NCBI RefSeq assembly: GCF_017876675.1
Contig: NZ_JAGIOI010000001.1
Location: 1,302,001-1,366,000 of the forward strand
Reading direction: 5' to 3'
DNA: 64,000 nt
Source: Arthrobacter stackebrandtii
Lineage (GTDB): Bacteria; Actinomycetota; Actinomycetes; Actinomycetales; Micrococcaceae
In this document: positions 55,824-64,000 of the stretch, one piece after another
Position numbering within the stretch: the first letter of the stretch is position 1
Layout: each line of letters opens with the position of its first letter
Notes under the pieces: model-generated
Database searches by the model: none
What the model saw: the letters and a program-made list of their open reading frames with translations, nothing else
What the model was told of the DNA's origin: nothing
Position numbers and translations under genes: made by a program

Positions 55824-55829
55824 TTGACA
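55824..55829 (+). promoter_or_regulatory. Candidate -35 box before the small membrane protein gene
   Basis: TTGACA at 55824-55829 is a consensus -35 hexamer 63 bases before the ATG at 55887. At 17-18 bases' spacing the -10 region is ATTCTA, a poor match. Confidence 0.45.
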
Positions 55830-55849
55830 CAGTGCAGAATGAGGCGCAT

Positions 55850-55876
55850 TCTAAAAACATAACTATTGTTTTTAGA
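55850..55876. promoter_or_regulatory. AT-rich inverted repeat in the leader, candidate operator
   Basis: TCTAAAAAC at 55850-55858 and GTTTTTAGA at 55868-55876 form a perfect 9-bp inverted repeat directly before the GGAGGAG ribosome site. It overlaps the expected -10 and transcription start, so a repressor bound here would block transcription. The strong AT content stands out from the surroundings. Confidence 0.6.
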
Positions 55877-55886
55877 TGGAGGAGTC

Positions 55887-56348
55887 ATGGCAACGCACTC
55901 AATTCCCGCAGCTTCCACGGGTTGGACCTCCCACGCACTGGCGCGCGCGAAGGCCGATCCCACCTACGGCGCGTTCCTGCTGCTGTGGATCGGCTTCATC
56001 GCCATCCCGCTGATCATGGGCCTGGACAAGTTCTTCAACGTCCTGACCACATGGGAGAACTACCTGGCCCCCTGGATCGAGAACATCTCCCCGTTCAGCG
56101 CCCACGGCACCATGGTCGTGATCGGCATTGTGGAGGTCGTGGCGGCCGTCCTCATGGCTCTGCGCCCCCGCTACGCCGCCTGGGTTGTCTCGATCTGGCT
56201 GCTGGGCATCGTGGTCAACCTGCTCACATACTCCGGCTTCTACGACGTGGCCCTGCGCGACTTCGGCCTCATGGTCGCAGCCGTGGCGCTTGGCCTGCTG
56301 GCCCGGACGTACACGAAACCCGGCATCCGCAAGGGCGGCATGAAGTAG
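55887..56348 (+). CDS. Small four-helix membrane protein (DoxX-like)
   Basis: 153 residues from ATG 55887 after GGAGGAG. Four hydrophobic segments: FLLLWIGFIAIPLIMGLDKFFNVL, MVVIGIVEVVAAVLMALRP, AAWVVSIWLLGIVVNLLTYSGFY and LRDFGLMVAAVALGLLARTY. The layout resembles DoxX/DoxD-type proteins. It follows tmm but has its own promoter-like region and a hairpin between, so it may be separately regulated. Function unknown. Confidence 0.75.
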   Translation: MATHSIPAASTGWTSHALARAKADPTYGAFLLLWIGFIAIPLIMGLDKFFNVLTTWENYLAPWIENISPFSAHGTMVVIGIVEVVAAVLMALRPRYAAWVVSIWLLGIVVNLLTYSGFYDVALRDFGLMVAAVALGLLARTYTKPGIRKGGMK

Positions 56349-56410
56349 CCCTCGATCCCAAACTTGAGCTGACGGCGCACCGGAGCCCGCGCCGCCAGCT
56401 CATTTCATTG

Positions 56411-56460
56411 CCCCATCACGACGCCGGACACACGCCCCACGCGTCCGGCCCACCGACGCC
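56411..56460 (-). repeat. Repeat family B, inverted copy 4
   Basis: On the minus strand it contains GTGTGTCCGGCGTCGTGATG, matching the 3' core of the 55-bp family B elements. It abuts family A units at 56461. Confidence 0.6.
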
Positions 56461-56580
56461 GTCGCACCAATGGCCGACTTCCTGCCGGGCCAATCGCGGC
56501 AGTTGCGACAGCGTCTGTCATTTTCCAGCCATTGCTGCGACGGCGTCCATCACTTTCCGGCCATTGGTGCGACAGCGTCG
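56461..56580. repeat. Repeat family A, alternating inverted units
   Basis: GTCGCACCAATGGCCGACTT, then CAGTTGCGACAGCGTCTGTC, then CCAGCCATTGCTGCGACGGC and CCGGCCATTGGTGCGACAGC. At least three units in alternating orientation lie in the convergent gap between the membrane protein and fucosidase genes. They can fold into several hairpins and probably terminate both genes. Confidence 0.7.
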
Positions 56581-56635
56581 GGTGCGGCAGGGGCGTCGGG
56601 GGCGGCGGGCGCGGGCGCGGGTGTCAGCCGGGGCA

Positions 56636-57889
56636 TCAATCCGGGGTGTCCGTGGGGGCCAGGTACCGGATCTCCGGCACAGTGGACACGCCGGCGCAGA
56701 AGGCCGTCGCGGCAGCCAGCTGCGGGCTCTCCCCCTCAAGCCGGATAACCAGCTTCTGCGCCGTCACAGGCTCGAACACGTGGATCCGCTGCGATCCCAC
56801 CGTGCCGGCGTCCACCACCAGGTCCCCAGATTCCGTAAAGACCTTGTGTCCGGAAATGCGTTGCCCGCCGGTCAGCACTTCTTCAATCCGGAGGTGGTCA
56901 AAGGTGACCGGCGCACCAAAATCAGCCACCCACTCCCCCTCACCCACAGCGGAGAGTGAGGCGGCAAGCGGCGCCGCGAAACGGCGTCGCATTTCACCGG
57001 AAAATTCGGCCAGCCGCGCCAGGTCCTCCGCCGGAATCAGCCCGCGCGTGTCCGGCGGCAGGTTCAGCAGCAGGTTCGCGCCCAGGCCGATGGAGCGGTA
57101 GTAAATGGCGAGGAGGTGGTCGAGGTCCTTGGGGGCGTCGTCGGGGTGCCAGAACCAGCCGCGGCGGAGGGAGACGTCGCACTCGGGCGGCAGATACAGC
57201 GCCTCGGTGAGCGCGGAGGAGTCGACTGTGTAGTTGGAAAACTCGGTTTCGGAGACGACGTAGCGGACGGGGTCGGCGGCCAGCCCGTCCTCGTTGCCGA
57301 CCCAGCGGATGGTTGGGGCGCCCATGTTGAAGACCATGGCGCCCGGCTGCAGCTCGTCAATGAGCGCCGCAATCCTGTCCCAGGCATACTCGCGGCCCTG
57401 TGATCCGGCCCCGTCAAACCACAGCTCAGCGAGCTCGCCGTAGTTGCTGCAGAGCTCGCGCAGTTGGGCCAGGTAGAACTCGTCGTAGGCGTCCGGCTCC
57501 GGGTAGCTGGGGGCGTTGCGGTCCCACGAGGAGAGGTACAGTCCCAGCTTCATGCCGTGCTTCCGGCAGGCGGCGGCCACTTCCGCAACAACGTCGCCGG
57601 AGCCGCCTCGCCAGGGCGAGGATGCCACCGAGTAGTCAGTGGTGGCGGTGGGCCAGAGGCAGAATCCGTCGTGGTGCTTGGCCGTCAGGACAACGTATTT
57701 CGCGCCGAGGGACGCCGCGGTGCGCACCCACTGCCCGGCGTCGAGCTCCGTGGGGTTGAAGGAGTCCGCGGGCAGCGTGCCGTCGCTCCATTCCTTGCCG
57801 TGGAAGGTGTTCAGGCCGAAGTGGAAGAACACGCCCAGGGCGTCGCGCTGCCAGGCCAATTGCGCCGGGTTGGGGAGAACTGAATGCAT
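56636..57889 (-). CDS. Alpha-L-fucosidase (GH29)
   Basis: 417 residues. GH29 core motifs: FHFGLNTFHGKEWSDGT near the start, KHHDGFCLWP at 71-80, LGLYLSSWDRN and the nucleophile Asp159 in LWFDGAG; GLGANLLLNLPPDTRGLIP closes the barrel. The last 100 residues are a beta-sandwich. There is no signal peptide, so it acts on imported or intracellular fucosides. No fucose transport or catabolic gene is adjacent in the window. Confidence 0.93.
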   Translation of the reverse strand: MHSVLPNPAQLAWQRDALGVFFHFGLNTFHGKEWSDGTLPADSFNPTELDAGQWVRTAASLGAKYVVLTAKHHDGFCLWPTATTDYSVASSPWRGGSGDVVAEVAAACRKHGMKLGLYLSSWDRNAPSYPEPDAYDEFYLAQLRELCSNYGELAELWFDGAGSQGREYAWDRIAALIDELQPGAMVFNMGAPTIRWVGNEDGLAADPVRYVVSETEFSNYTVDSSALTEALYLPPECDVSLRRGWFWHPDDAPKDLDHLLAIYYRSIGLGANLLLNLPPDTRGLIPAEDLARLAEFSGEMRRRFAAPLAASLSAVGEGEWVADFGAPVTFDHLRIEEVLTGGQRISGHKVFTESGDLVVDAGTVGSQRIHVFEPVTAQKLVIRLEGESPQLAAATAFCAGVSTVPEIRYLAPTDTPD

Positions 57890-57938
57890 GACGCAAGCCT
57901 TTCACACGATTGCCGACAATCCTGCGTTCCGTTAACGC

Positions 57939-57975
57939 CGAATGGTGCGCCACTTCTGGAGTGGCGCACCATTCG
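57939..57975. terminator. Perfect 16-bp hairpin after the cytochrome biogenesis operon
   Basis: Arms 57939-57954 and 57960-57975 are complementary with a 5-base loop. It begins about 70 bases after the stop of ccsB and lies just upstream of the fucosidase gene on the same strand. No T run. Confidence 0.65.
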
Positions 57976-58043
57976 CCCGTAACCACACGCAGAAACCTGA
58001 TCGCGGGCAGTGGGGGTCGAAAATCAGGGCAGGGGCTGGCGGC

Positions 58044-59132
58044 CTACAGGCCTGCGTAGGAGTGCAGGCCGGAGAAGTACACGTTGACAATGGTGAAGTT
58101 GAAGACCACGCAGAGGTAGCCCACAATCGACAGCCAGGCGGCGCGCGTGCCCGTCCAGCCCTTGGTGGCGCGGGCGTGCAGGTAGCCGGCGTAGACAACC
58201 CAGATCACAAACGTCCACACTTCCTTGGTGTCCCAGCCCCAGAAGCGGCCCCACGCCTTCTCGGCCCAGATGGCGCCGAACATGAGGGTCAGGGTCCAGC
58301 CCACGAAGGCGATGCCGTTGATGCGGTAGGACAGGTTTTCCAGGCTCAGCGCGTTCGGCACCAGGCGCATGACGGGGGCCTTGTCCGGCTTGCCCAAGGC
58401 AATGGAAGCCTCGCGCCGGGCCTGGAACAGCTGCAGCACGGACATGGCAAAGGTGATGGTGAAGAACGCGGACGACAGCACGGCAATGGACACGTGGATG
58501 ATCAGCCAGTAGCTCTGCAGCGCCGGCACCAGGTGCCCAACGGGCGTCCAGAAGGACACGTGTGCGGCCACAATCATGACCAGCACCAGGCCGATGACAA
58601 AGGTGCCAAGGAAGCGCAGGTCGCGCCGCGTGAGCACCAGCAGGAAAACCACGGCCACGGCGAAGGAGCCGGTGGTGCAGAATTCGTACATGTTGCCCCA
58701 CGGCACGCGCCCAGCCGCAAGCCCGCGCAGGACTACGGCAATGCCCTGTACGACGGCGGCCACGACAGTAAGTGCGACGGCCACCCTGGCCACCACCCGC
58801 TTCTGGTTGCCGTAGCGCATGGAGTCGCCGGCCGTGATGCCGTCGGACCCCTCGTGGGTCTTGGAGCTGGGGCGCACGCCGCGGTCCTTGGGCCCGGCCC
58901 CCAGGTCCTGCCCGGCAGCGCTGCGGGCGCCGACGCCGGCGAGCACGGCACTGCCTTCGGCGGCACCGCCCTGCTGTGCCGCCTCCGGTGCGGTGGCCAG
59001 GCCCTTCTTGACGGCGCTGCTGAACGTCACCAGGTCCCAGACGTAGGCGCAAACGGCCACGGCATAGGCCATGCCGGCCACCAGCATGAGCTGTTCACTG
59101 AGTAGTGCAAAGCCTTCATTGATCTCTGGCAT
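58044..59132 (-). CDS. ccsB: Cytochrome c biogenesis protein CcsB/ResC
   Basis: 362 residues with about eight transmembrane helices. The haem-handling motif WGRFWGWDTKEVW and the nearby histidines (SYWLIIHVSIAVL, VNVYFSGLHSYAG) mark CcsB/ResC of system II. With ResB it moves haem across the membrane and attaches it to apocytochrome c. The long loop after the second helix (residues about 45-105) is polar and variable. Its start overlaps the ResB stop (TAATG). Confidence 0.94.
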   Translation of the reverse strand: MPEINEGFALLSEQLMLVAGMAYAVAVCAYVWDLVTFSSAVKKGLATAPEAAQQGGAAEGSAVLAGVGARSAAGQDLGAGPKDRGVRPSSKTHEGSDGITAGDSMRYGNQKRVVARVAVALTVVAAVVQGIAVVLRGLAAGRVPWGNMYEFCTTGSFAVAVVFLLVLTRRDLRFLGTFVIGLVLVMIVAAHVSFWTPVGHLVPALQSYWLIIHVSIAVLSSAFFTITFAMSVLQLFQARREASIALGKPDKAPVMRLVPNALSLENLSYRINGIAFVGWTLTLMFGAIWAEKAWGRFWGWDTKEVWTFVIWVVYAGYLHARATKGWTGTRAAWLSIVGYLCVVFNFTIVNVYFSGLHSYAGL

Positions 59133-60853
59133 TACTGGTCCTTACTTGCCGCGGTGACGCCCGGTGCGGAGTCGGTGGTTGATGTTTGTTCCCCATTTTG
59201 CCCCTCGGCCTGCATTGGCACCAGCCACTTCTCGTGCAGTGCCTTGTTGATGGCCGCGTACTCGCCGGCGAGCCGGTGGTCTTCACCGCGGGCCAGCAGG
59301 CCGAATTCCACCATGGTGCGCCCGTCCGGATGGTTTCCAGTGCGGATCCAGACACGGCGGCGGTTCAGGAAGAGGGAGGCCATGAGCCCGGCCAGGGCCA
59401 GGAGCGAGAAGACCAGGACCATGCCCTGGCCCGGATCGTGCCTGATGTCGAGGGCGGCGAAGCGCTTGATGCCGTCGAAGCTGATGGAGCCGTTGTTGCC
59501 CGGCAGCGTGTAGCTCTGGCCCGGTGCCAGCACGATGCCGCCGGCCTCCACGTTGCGGGAGTTGATTTCCTTCATGCCCGACGTGTCCAAGGTGTAGACG
59601 TTGCGGGGCACCCCGTTGTCCAGGCCAAGGTCGCCCGTGTAGGCGTTCAGGTTGAGCTGGGGGTTGAAGGGGTCGGGGTCGGAGCCGAAGGCCACTCCCT
59701 TGTCGTCAACCAGGGCCGTGGGCAGGAAGAAGCCCACGAAGCCCAGCTGGTTGGGCTTGGCGTCGGGGGCCTTGATGACCATGAGCGAGGTGTAGGCGCC
59801 GTCGGTGGGGATGGTGATGACGGGGCCCTGGAAGGCAACGTTGCCCTCGCCGTCCTTGACCGTGACCATGGGCGCGTAGCCGTTGCCCACGAGGTACAGG
59901 TTGGTGCCGCCGATGGACACGGGCTCGTTGACCTTCAGCGTCTTGGTCTTGGCTTCGCCGCCGGGCCCGTCCTTGACGGTCAGGGTGGCGTTGAAGTCCA
60001 GCGGCTGCCCGTAATGGGATTCCGTGGAGCGGTCGTACTTGACCACCAGGCGGTCCAGGGTGGCGGAGTAGGGGCTGAGCCGGTCGTCGGAAAAGTTGGC
60101 GCCCGGGGTGAAGGTGTCGTAGCTGGTCAGGGTGTTCACGAAGGTGTCCCCTTCCACGAGCACCTTCTGCCCGCTGTAGCCAAACAGCCCGCTGAAGGCG
60201 ACGGCGGCCAGGACGCCGATCATGGCCGTGTGGAACAGCAGGTTCCCGACCTCCTTCATGAATCCGATCTCGGCGCCGACGGAGGGCCGGTCCGTGTCGA
60301 GGTCGCGGATGTCCACGCGGTAGTGGCGGGCCTTCAGAATGGCGGCGGCGTCCCTGACCGCGGTTTCAGCATCGATGCCGCTGCCCGCAGGGATGGTGAC
60401 GGTGCCGTATTCGGCGAGCCGCGAGAGGCGTTTGGGTGTGCGAGGCGGCGCCGAGCGCATGGCCTTCCAGTGGATCTTGGCGCGTGGCAGCACACAGCCG
60501 ATCAGGGAGGTGAACAGCAGCAGGTAGATGGCCGCAAACCAGGGCGAGGAGTAGACGTCAAAGAGCTTGAACCAGTCCATGATGGGCCCCGAGGTGGGGT
60601 TGTCCTTCAGGTACTGGGTCACCTCCGACGGCGCGGAAGGCCGCTGCGGGAACAGGGATCCGGGCACGGCGGCCACGGCCAGCAGGAGCAGCAGGAGCAG
60701 CGCGGTGCGCATGCTGGTTAGCTGCCGCCAGGCCCACCGGACCATGCCCGTGATGCCCAGCGCCGGCACCGCAATGTCGCCGCCGCCCTTGGGCGCTTTG
60801 CCCGCAACCTTGGGCTCCGCGCCCTTGGGTTCTTCCACCACTGTCTCTTTCAT
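59132..60853 (-). CDS. resB: Cytochrome c biogenesis protein ResB/Ccs1
   Basis: 573 residues. An N-terminal helix pair (LTSMRTALLLLLLLAVAAVPGSLFPQ, a family hallmark), a helix near residue 100 (FAAIYLLLFTSLIGCVLPRAK), a large exported domain and a last helix with a conserved His-containing flank (IRHDPGQGMVLVFSLLALAGLMASLF). It is the partner of CcsB in system II. Its start overlaps the stop of the CcdA gene (TAATG) and its stop overlaps the ccsB start, so the three are co-translated. Confidence 0.95.
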   Translation of the reverse strand: MKETVVEEPKGAEPKVAGKAPKGGGDIAVPALGITGMVRWAWRQLTSMRTALLLLLLLAVAAVPGSLFPQRPSAPSEVTQYLKDNPTSGPIMDWFKLFDVYSSPWFAAIYLLLFTSLIGCVLPRAKIHWKAMRSAPPRTPKRLSRLAEYGTVTIPAGSGIDAETAVRDAAAILKARHYRVDIRDLDTDRPSVGAEIGFMKEVGNLLFHTAMIGVLAAVAFSGLFGYSGQKVLVEGDTFVNTLTSYDTFTPGANFSDDRLSPYSATLDRLVVKYDRSTESHYGQPLDFNATLTVKDGPGGEAKTKTLKVNEPVSIGGTNLYLVGNGYAPMVTVKDGEGNVAFQGPVITIPTDGAYTSLMVIKAPDAKPNQLGFVGFFLPTALVDDKGVAFGSDPDPFNPQLNLNAYTGDLGLDNGVPRNVYTLDTSGMKEINSRNVEAGGIVLAPGQSYTLPGNNGSISFDGIKRFAALDIRHDPGQGMVLVFSLLALAGLMASLFLNRRRVWIRTGNHPDGRTMVEFGLLARGEDHRLAGEYAAINKALHEKWLVPMQAEGQNGEQTSTTDSAPGVTAASKDQ

Positions 60854-61611
60854 TAGATTGGCAATCTCACGTCATTTAGGAACCACGTCTGCAGCTCATT
60901 GATCCAGGTTCCCCACAGGCCCGAAACCATCAACAGGCCCAGCACGATCAGCATGCCGCCGCCAAAGTACTGCAGTCCTCGGCGGTGCTTGCGGAAGAAG
61001 GCCAGGGCCCCCATTCCGCGGCGTACACCGAGGGCGATGAACAGGAACGGCAGCCCCAGGCCCAGGCAGTACAGGAATGTCAGGAACGCACCCTTGGCCG
61101 CCGAGGATTCATCGAAGTACGACAGTGCCAGAACCGCGCTGAGCGTGGGGCCGATGCACGGCGCCCAGCCCAAACCAAAGGTTACGCCCAAAATGGGTGC
61201 GCCCCACAGTCCGGCCGGGGGCTTGGCATGGATCTTGGCCTCGCCCTGGAACCAGCTGAACCCGCCCAGGAACACGACGCCCATGATGATCACGACGACG
61301 CCGAGCACCTGGGTGACCCAGGCGGCGTCGGGTCCCATGAGCCAGGCGCCCAGCTGGCCGAACATGGCGCCGATCAGCACAAACACCACGGAGAAGCCGA
61401 GCACAAACAGCCCAATGCCGGCAAACATTCGCCCGCGCTTCTGGTTTTCCAGGTCGGCGCCGGTCAGGCCGCTGACGTAGCCCAGGTAGCCGGGCACGAG
61501 CGGAAGCACGCAGGGGGAAAGAAACGAGACCAGCCCCGCCAGCACGGCAACTGGCATGGCGAGGAGCATGGATCCGTTGAAGATGATCTCCGCGAAGGGA
61601 TTGTTCGTCAT
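60853..61611 (-). CDS. ccdA: Thiol-disulfide transporter CcdA
   Basis: 252 residues from ATG 61611. Six transmembrane helices with the two redox cysteines in SPCVLPLVPGYLGYVSG and GLGWAPCIGPTLSAVLAL. CcdA carries electrons from cytoplasmic thioredoxin to the TlpA/ResA protein outside, keeping apocytochrome cysteines reduced. It lies 14 bases after the TlpA-like gene. Confidence 0.95.
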   Translation of the reverse strand: MTNNPFAEIIFNGSMLLAMPVAVLAGLVSFLSPCVLPLVPGYLGYVSGLTGADLENQKRGRMFAGIGLFVLGFSVVFVLIGAMFGQLGAWLMGPDAAWVTQVLGVVVIIMGVVFLGGFSWFQGEAKIHAKPPAGLWGAPILGVTFGLGWAPCIGPTLSAVLALSYFDESSAAKGAFLTFLYCLGLGLPFLFIALGVRRGMGALAFFRKHRRGLQYFGGGMLIVLGLLMVSGLWGTWINELQTWFLNDVRLPI

Positions 61612-61625
61612 GGAGGCAGGCGCCG

Positions 61626-62225
61626 CTAGCTCTCGGCCAGCGCTGAGGTGATGAGGGCCTTCAAGGTGCCCTTTTCGGCCACGCCCAGGACGCGTGCGGA
61701 GACGCGGCCCTTCTTGTCCAGCACCAAGGTGGTGGGGACGGACGACGGCGGCACGTACTTGGTCATGGCCAGCAGCACCCCGCCGTCCTTGTCCACGACG
61801 CTGGGGTAGCCGAGCTCGAAGGTGCGCTCGAACGCCTCGGCGGTGGCCTTCTCGTCGCGCACGTTCACGCCGAGGAACTCGACGCCGTCGGCCTTGAACT
61901 CGGTGTAGAGGGCCTGCAGGTCGGGGGCCTCGATGCGGCAGGGCGCGCATGCCGCGTACCAAAAGTTCAGCACGGCCACCTTGCCGCGGTAGTCCGCCGC
62001 GTTCACGGTTGCACCGTCAAACAACGTCCCGGTGAAATCCACGGGGTCCTTGCGGTCGGCGGCGCCGTATTCGCTGACGGAGCCGTCTCCGGCGATGTAG
62101 TTCTTGTTGTCGCCGGCATTGGCCTGCTTCGCCAGGGGGTCCTCGCTGGTGCAGGCGGCCAGGGCCACAGTCAGCGCGGCCCCTCCGGCAGCAAAAAGTG
62201 CCCTACGGCTCATCAAAGAAGTCAC
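61626..62225 (-). CDS. TlpA/ResA-like thioredoxin lipoprotein
   Basis: 199 residues from GTG 62225 (ATG 62213 is an alternative). The signal peptide ends at lipobox LAAC25. A thioredoxin fold follows, with redox site Cys93-Ala-Pro-Cys96 in WYAACAPCRIEAPDL and cis-proline region VPTTLVLDKKGRV. It reduces apocytochrome c for haem attachment. First gene of the four-gene cytochrome c biogenesis operon. Confidence 0.93.
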   Translation of the reverse strand: MTSLMSRRALFAAGGAALTVALAACTSEDPLAKQANAGDNKNYIAGDGSVSEYGAADRKDPVDFTGTLFDGATVNAADYRGKVAVLNFWYAACAPCRIEAPDLQALYTEFKADGVEFLGVNVRDEKATAEAFERTFELGYPSVVDKDGGVLLAMTKYVPPSSVPTTLVLDKKGRVSARVLGVAEKGTLKALITSALAES

Positions 62226-62321
62226 GACGCAATTCTTTCATTTCACGGTTAAGCCATTGCACAGTCGCAGAGGTGGCATTTTGCTCTACAGTACGTCGAA
62301 AAGCTGACTGCCAGCTGTGTG

Positions 62322-62984
62322 TCAGGCCCCGGGTGTGGTGGCCGCGCCCGGGAGCAGGACGGCGGCAGGCTCGCTATAGGCCACGTCCACAATGTCCTCG
62401 CCGTCGAACGTCAACGACGTCAGCGAGGCGAGGGTGCATTCCCGGTTGCGGGGGTCGTGCCACAGCCGCTTGCCCTCGGCGCTGCGCCGGGTGGCCCAGA
62501 TGGGCAGCTGGTGGCTGACCATGACGGCCTGCGCCCCGTCGCCGCCAATTTCGAAGGCTCGACGGCGGGCGTCCCGTGCCGCTTCCAACATGCGTTCCGC
62601 CTGAGCCGAGTAGGCCTCGCCCCAGGAAGGGCGCAAGGGGTTGATGAAATAGGGCCAGTGCTTGGGCTTGAGCAATTCTGCCTTGCTCATGACCAGGCCC
62701 TCAAAGTGGTTCTCCGCCTCGATGATGCGGGGGTCGGTCACAATTTCCAGGCCCAGAGCCTTGGCCGTGGGCTGGGCGGTTTCCTGCGCGCGGGTGAGAG
62801 GCGAGGCAACCAGGTAGACCGGTGCACCGCCGTCGTCCTTCAGCGCGGCAAAGTGCTCCGCCACCATGTCCGCCATGGCGCGCCCGCGCTCGGAAAGGTG
62901 GAATTCGGGGAGCCGGCCGTAGAGGACGCCATCGGGGTTGAAAACCTCGCCGTGGCGCAGAAGGTGCACAGTTACTCGGGACAT
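62322..62984 (-). CDS. Histidine phosphatase (phosphoglycerate mutase-like)
   Basis: 220 residues from ATG 62984. The catalytic motif LLRHGEV lies near the N-terminus, with a second Arg in SPLTRAQETAQPTA and a second His in MVSHQLPIW. Members hydrolyse phosphate esters or act as mutases. This gene precedes the cytochrome biogenesis genes in many actinobacteria, 96 bases upstream here. The substrate is unknown. Confidence 0.9.
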   Translation of the reverse strand: MSRVTVHLLRHGEVFNPDGVLYGRLPEFHLSERGRAMADMVAEHFAALKDDGGAPVYLVASPLTRAQETAQPTAKALGLEIVTDPRIIEAENHFEGLVMSKAELLKPKHWPYFINPLRPSWGEAYSAQAERMLEAARDARRRAFEIGGDGAQAVMVSHQLPIWATRRSAEGKRLWHDPRNRECTLASLTSLTFDGEDIVDVAYSEPAAVLLPGAATTPGA

Positions 62985-63146
62985 GTTCCCAAGTTTCTCA
63001 AAGTTGTTGAACAAGGGGTTAATCCGGACCCGCGAAAAGTTTTTTGAACTCCCGGGAATATTAGATGCAAACGCATGCTTATATCCCGTGAAGGGTTGCT
63101 GCACAGGCGATCCTGCAGCTTTGTCACAACTTTCAAGGAGAAGCAC

Positions 63147-63704
63147 ATGTCAGCAACAACCATTGAATCCACCGGCCTCGCACAGGGCACCTGGACCCTC
63201 GACGCCTCACACAGCACCGTGGGCTTCACCGTCCGCCACGCAGGAATCTCCAAGGTCCGCGGCCAGTTCACCGATGTCGCCGGCGAACTGACACTGGGCG
63301 AGACCCTGGCCGACGCCGCCGTGACCGCCACCATCCAGGCTGCCAGCTTCAGCTCGGGCGACGCAGGCCGCGACGGCCACGTCAAGAGTGCCGACTTCTT
63401 CGACGTCGAAACCTTCACCACTCTTTCCTTCGCCTCCTCCGCCGTGACCGGCGACGAGGAAGACTTTGAACTGACCGGAGAACTGACTATCCGCGGCATC
63501 TCCAAGACCGTCACGTTCAAGGGCGAGTTCAACGGCGTGGCAGTTGACCCCTTCGGCGCCACCCGCGCAGGCTTCGAGGCCAAGACGGTCATCAGCCGCA
63601 AGGAATTCGGCCTGACCTGGAACGCAGCACTGGAAGCCGGCGGCGTGCTGGTCTCCGACAAGGTCACCATCACCCTTGACGTTGCCTTTGTGAAGGCCGC
63701 ATAA
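63147..63704 (+). CDS. YceI family lipid-binding protein
   Basis: 185 residues from ATG 63147, with AAGGAG seven bases upstream. It shows the YceI lipocalin-like pattern: GTWTLDASHSTVGFTVRHAGISKVRGQF, SADFFDVETFTTLSF, LTIRGISKTVTFKGEF and FEAKTVISRKEFGLTWN. YceI proteins bind polyisoprenoids or similar lipids; no signal peptide is seen, as in other actinobacterial members. It is divergent from the histidine phosphatase. Confidence 0.92.
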   Translation: MSATTIESTGLAQGTWTLDASHSTVGFTVRHAGISKVRGQFTDVAGELTLGETLADAAVTATIQAASFSSGDAGRDGHVKSADFFDVETFTTLSFASSAVTGDEEDFELTGELTIRGISKTVTFKGEFNGVAVDPFGATRAGFEAKTVISRKEFGLTWNAALEAGGVLVSDKVTITLDVAFVKAA

Positions 63705-63760
63705 CCCAGGCCTGCCCACCCTCCGAACCCGGGCACGGCCCGGGGTTTAAGAGGGCTTTA

Positions 63761-63791
63761 ATGCCGGTCCGCTACCATGGCGGACCGGCAT
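63761..63791 (+). terminator. Rho-independent terminator after yceI
   Basis: Arms ATGCCGGTCCGC at 63761-63772 and GCGGACCGGCAT at 63780-63791, with a 7-base loop, followed by TTTCG. Confidence 0.8.
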
Positions 63792-63887
63792 TTTCGTGTC
63801 CTCGGACGGTGGCCTGCGTCGTTTCTCACAGGACGCTCCCACTACTTTTCGGTGACACGGCACCACTCGACGACTAGGGTTCACACC

Positions 63888-64000
63888 ATGAGCACACCGA
63901 ATGAGACACCACTTCCCGAACAGGGTGCCGGACAGCCGGCCACGCCTCCCCCACCCGGCTTTGGTTCCCAGCCGGATCCGTCCGTGCCAGGCGGGCAGCC
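63888..64000 (+). CDS. Proline/glycine-rich protein, cut by window end
   Basis: Only the first 37 codons are present, starting MSTPNETPLPEQGAGQP and continuing with PPPPGFGSQPDPSVPGG. Such low-complexity N-termini often precede a membrane domain (for example DUF4190 or RDD proteins) in actinobacteria, but the family cannot be named from this part. Confidence 0.55.
   Translation, partial: MSTPNETPLPEQGAGQPATPPPPGFGSQPDPSVPGGQ

Overview
The window is high-GC DNA, densely packed with genes. It has actinobacterial gene content: RNase J, a ResB/CcsB/CcdA/TlpA cytochrome c biogenesis cluster, LacI-controlled sugar loci without their own ABC ATPase, many GTG/TTG starts, and strong hairpins between genes. 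This fits a soil Micrococcaceae member (Arthrobacter-like), which is an inference from gene content only. No rRNA, tRNA, CRISPR array or intact transposase was recognised.

1-10.5 kb is an accessory, defence-flavoured region. It starts with wrecks of a hipA-like kinase gene and of an MNT nucleotidyltransferase gene. Then come a GmrSD-like DUF262/HNH protein, a divergent serine hydrolase carrying a glycine-rich membrane-like segment, a pRiA4b ORF-3-like protein, and a type I restriction HsdR with no HsdM or HsdS beside it.

10.7-20.5 kb looks like one catabolic locus. It holds a metal-dependent cyclase coupled to a D-2-hydroxyacid dehydrogenase, a sulfatase, a binding-protein ABC importer, a VOC protein and a SorC-type regulator. 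The substrate cannot be read from sequence. 20.6-25.7 kb is mostly housekeeping: UPF0158, RNase J, and membrane proteins including DUF5671. 25.9-29.4 kb holds a HigB/HigA-like toxin-antitoxin pair and a decayed stretch. In that stretch two 3' ends of luciferase-like monooxygenase genes flank a vanZ gene broken by one in-frame stop codon, beside an intact luciferase-like monooxygenase.

29.6-33.2 kb encodes a heterodimeric ABC exporter whose two ATPase halves are degenerate in complementary ways. 34.9-36.7 kb holds an ACC deaminase gene (acdS) divergent from a GntR regulator, with a perfect 20-bp palindrome between them. 36.7-41.9 kb is an araB-araD-araA operon with a LacI-type repressor and two operators. 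42.2-48.7 kb is a Thu-like sugar locus (binding protein, two permeases, ThuA, Gfo/Idh/MocA oxidoreductase) with a divergent LacI regulator and palindromic operators. 48.8-51.8 kb holds MarR, a flavin monooxygenase, a Rossmann reductase and OsmC. 52-58 kb carries an ABC-F ATPase, trimethylamine monooxygenase (tmm), a small membrane protein and a GH29 fucosidase. 58-62.3 kb is the cytochrome c biogenesis operon, followed by a histidine phosphatase, a YceI protein and a gene cut by the window end.

Three families of short dispersed repeats sit between genes, several at convergent gene ends where they probably act as terminators. Several long perfect palindromes do the same.
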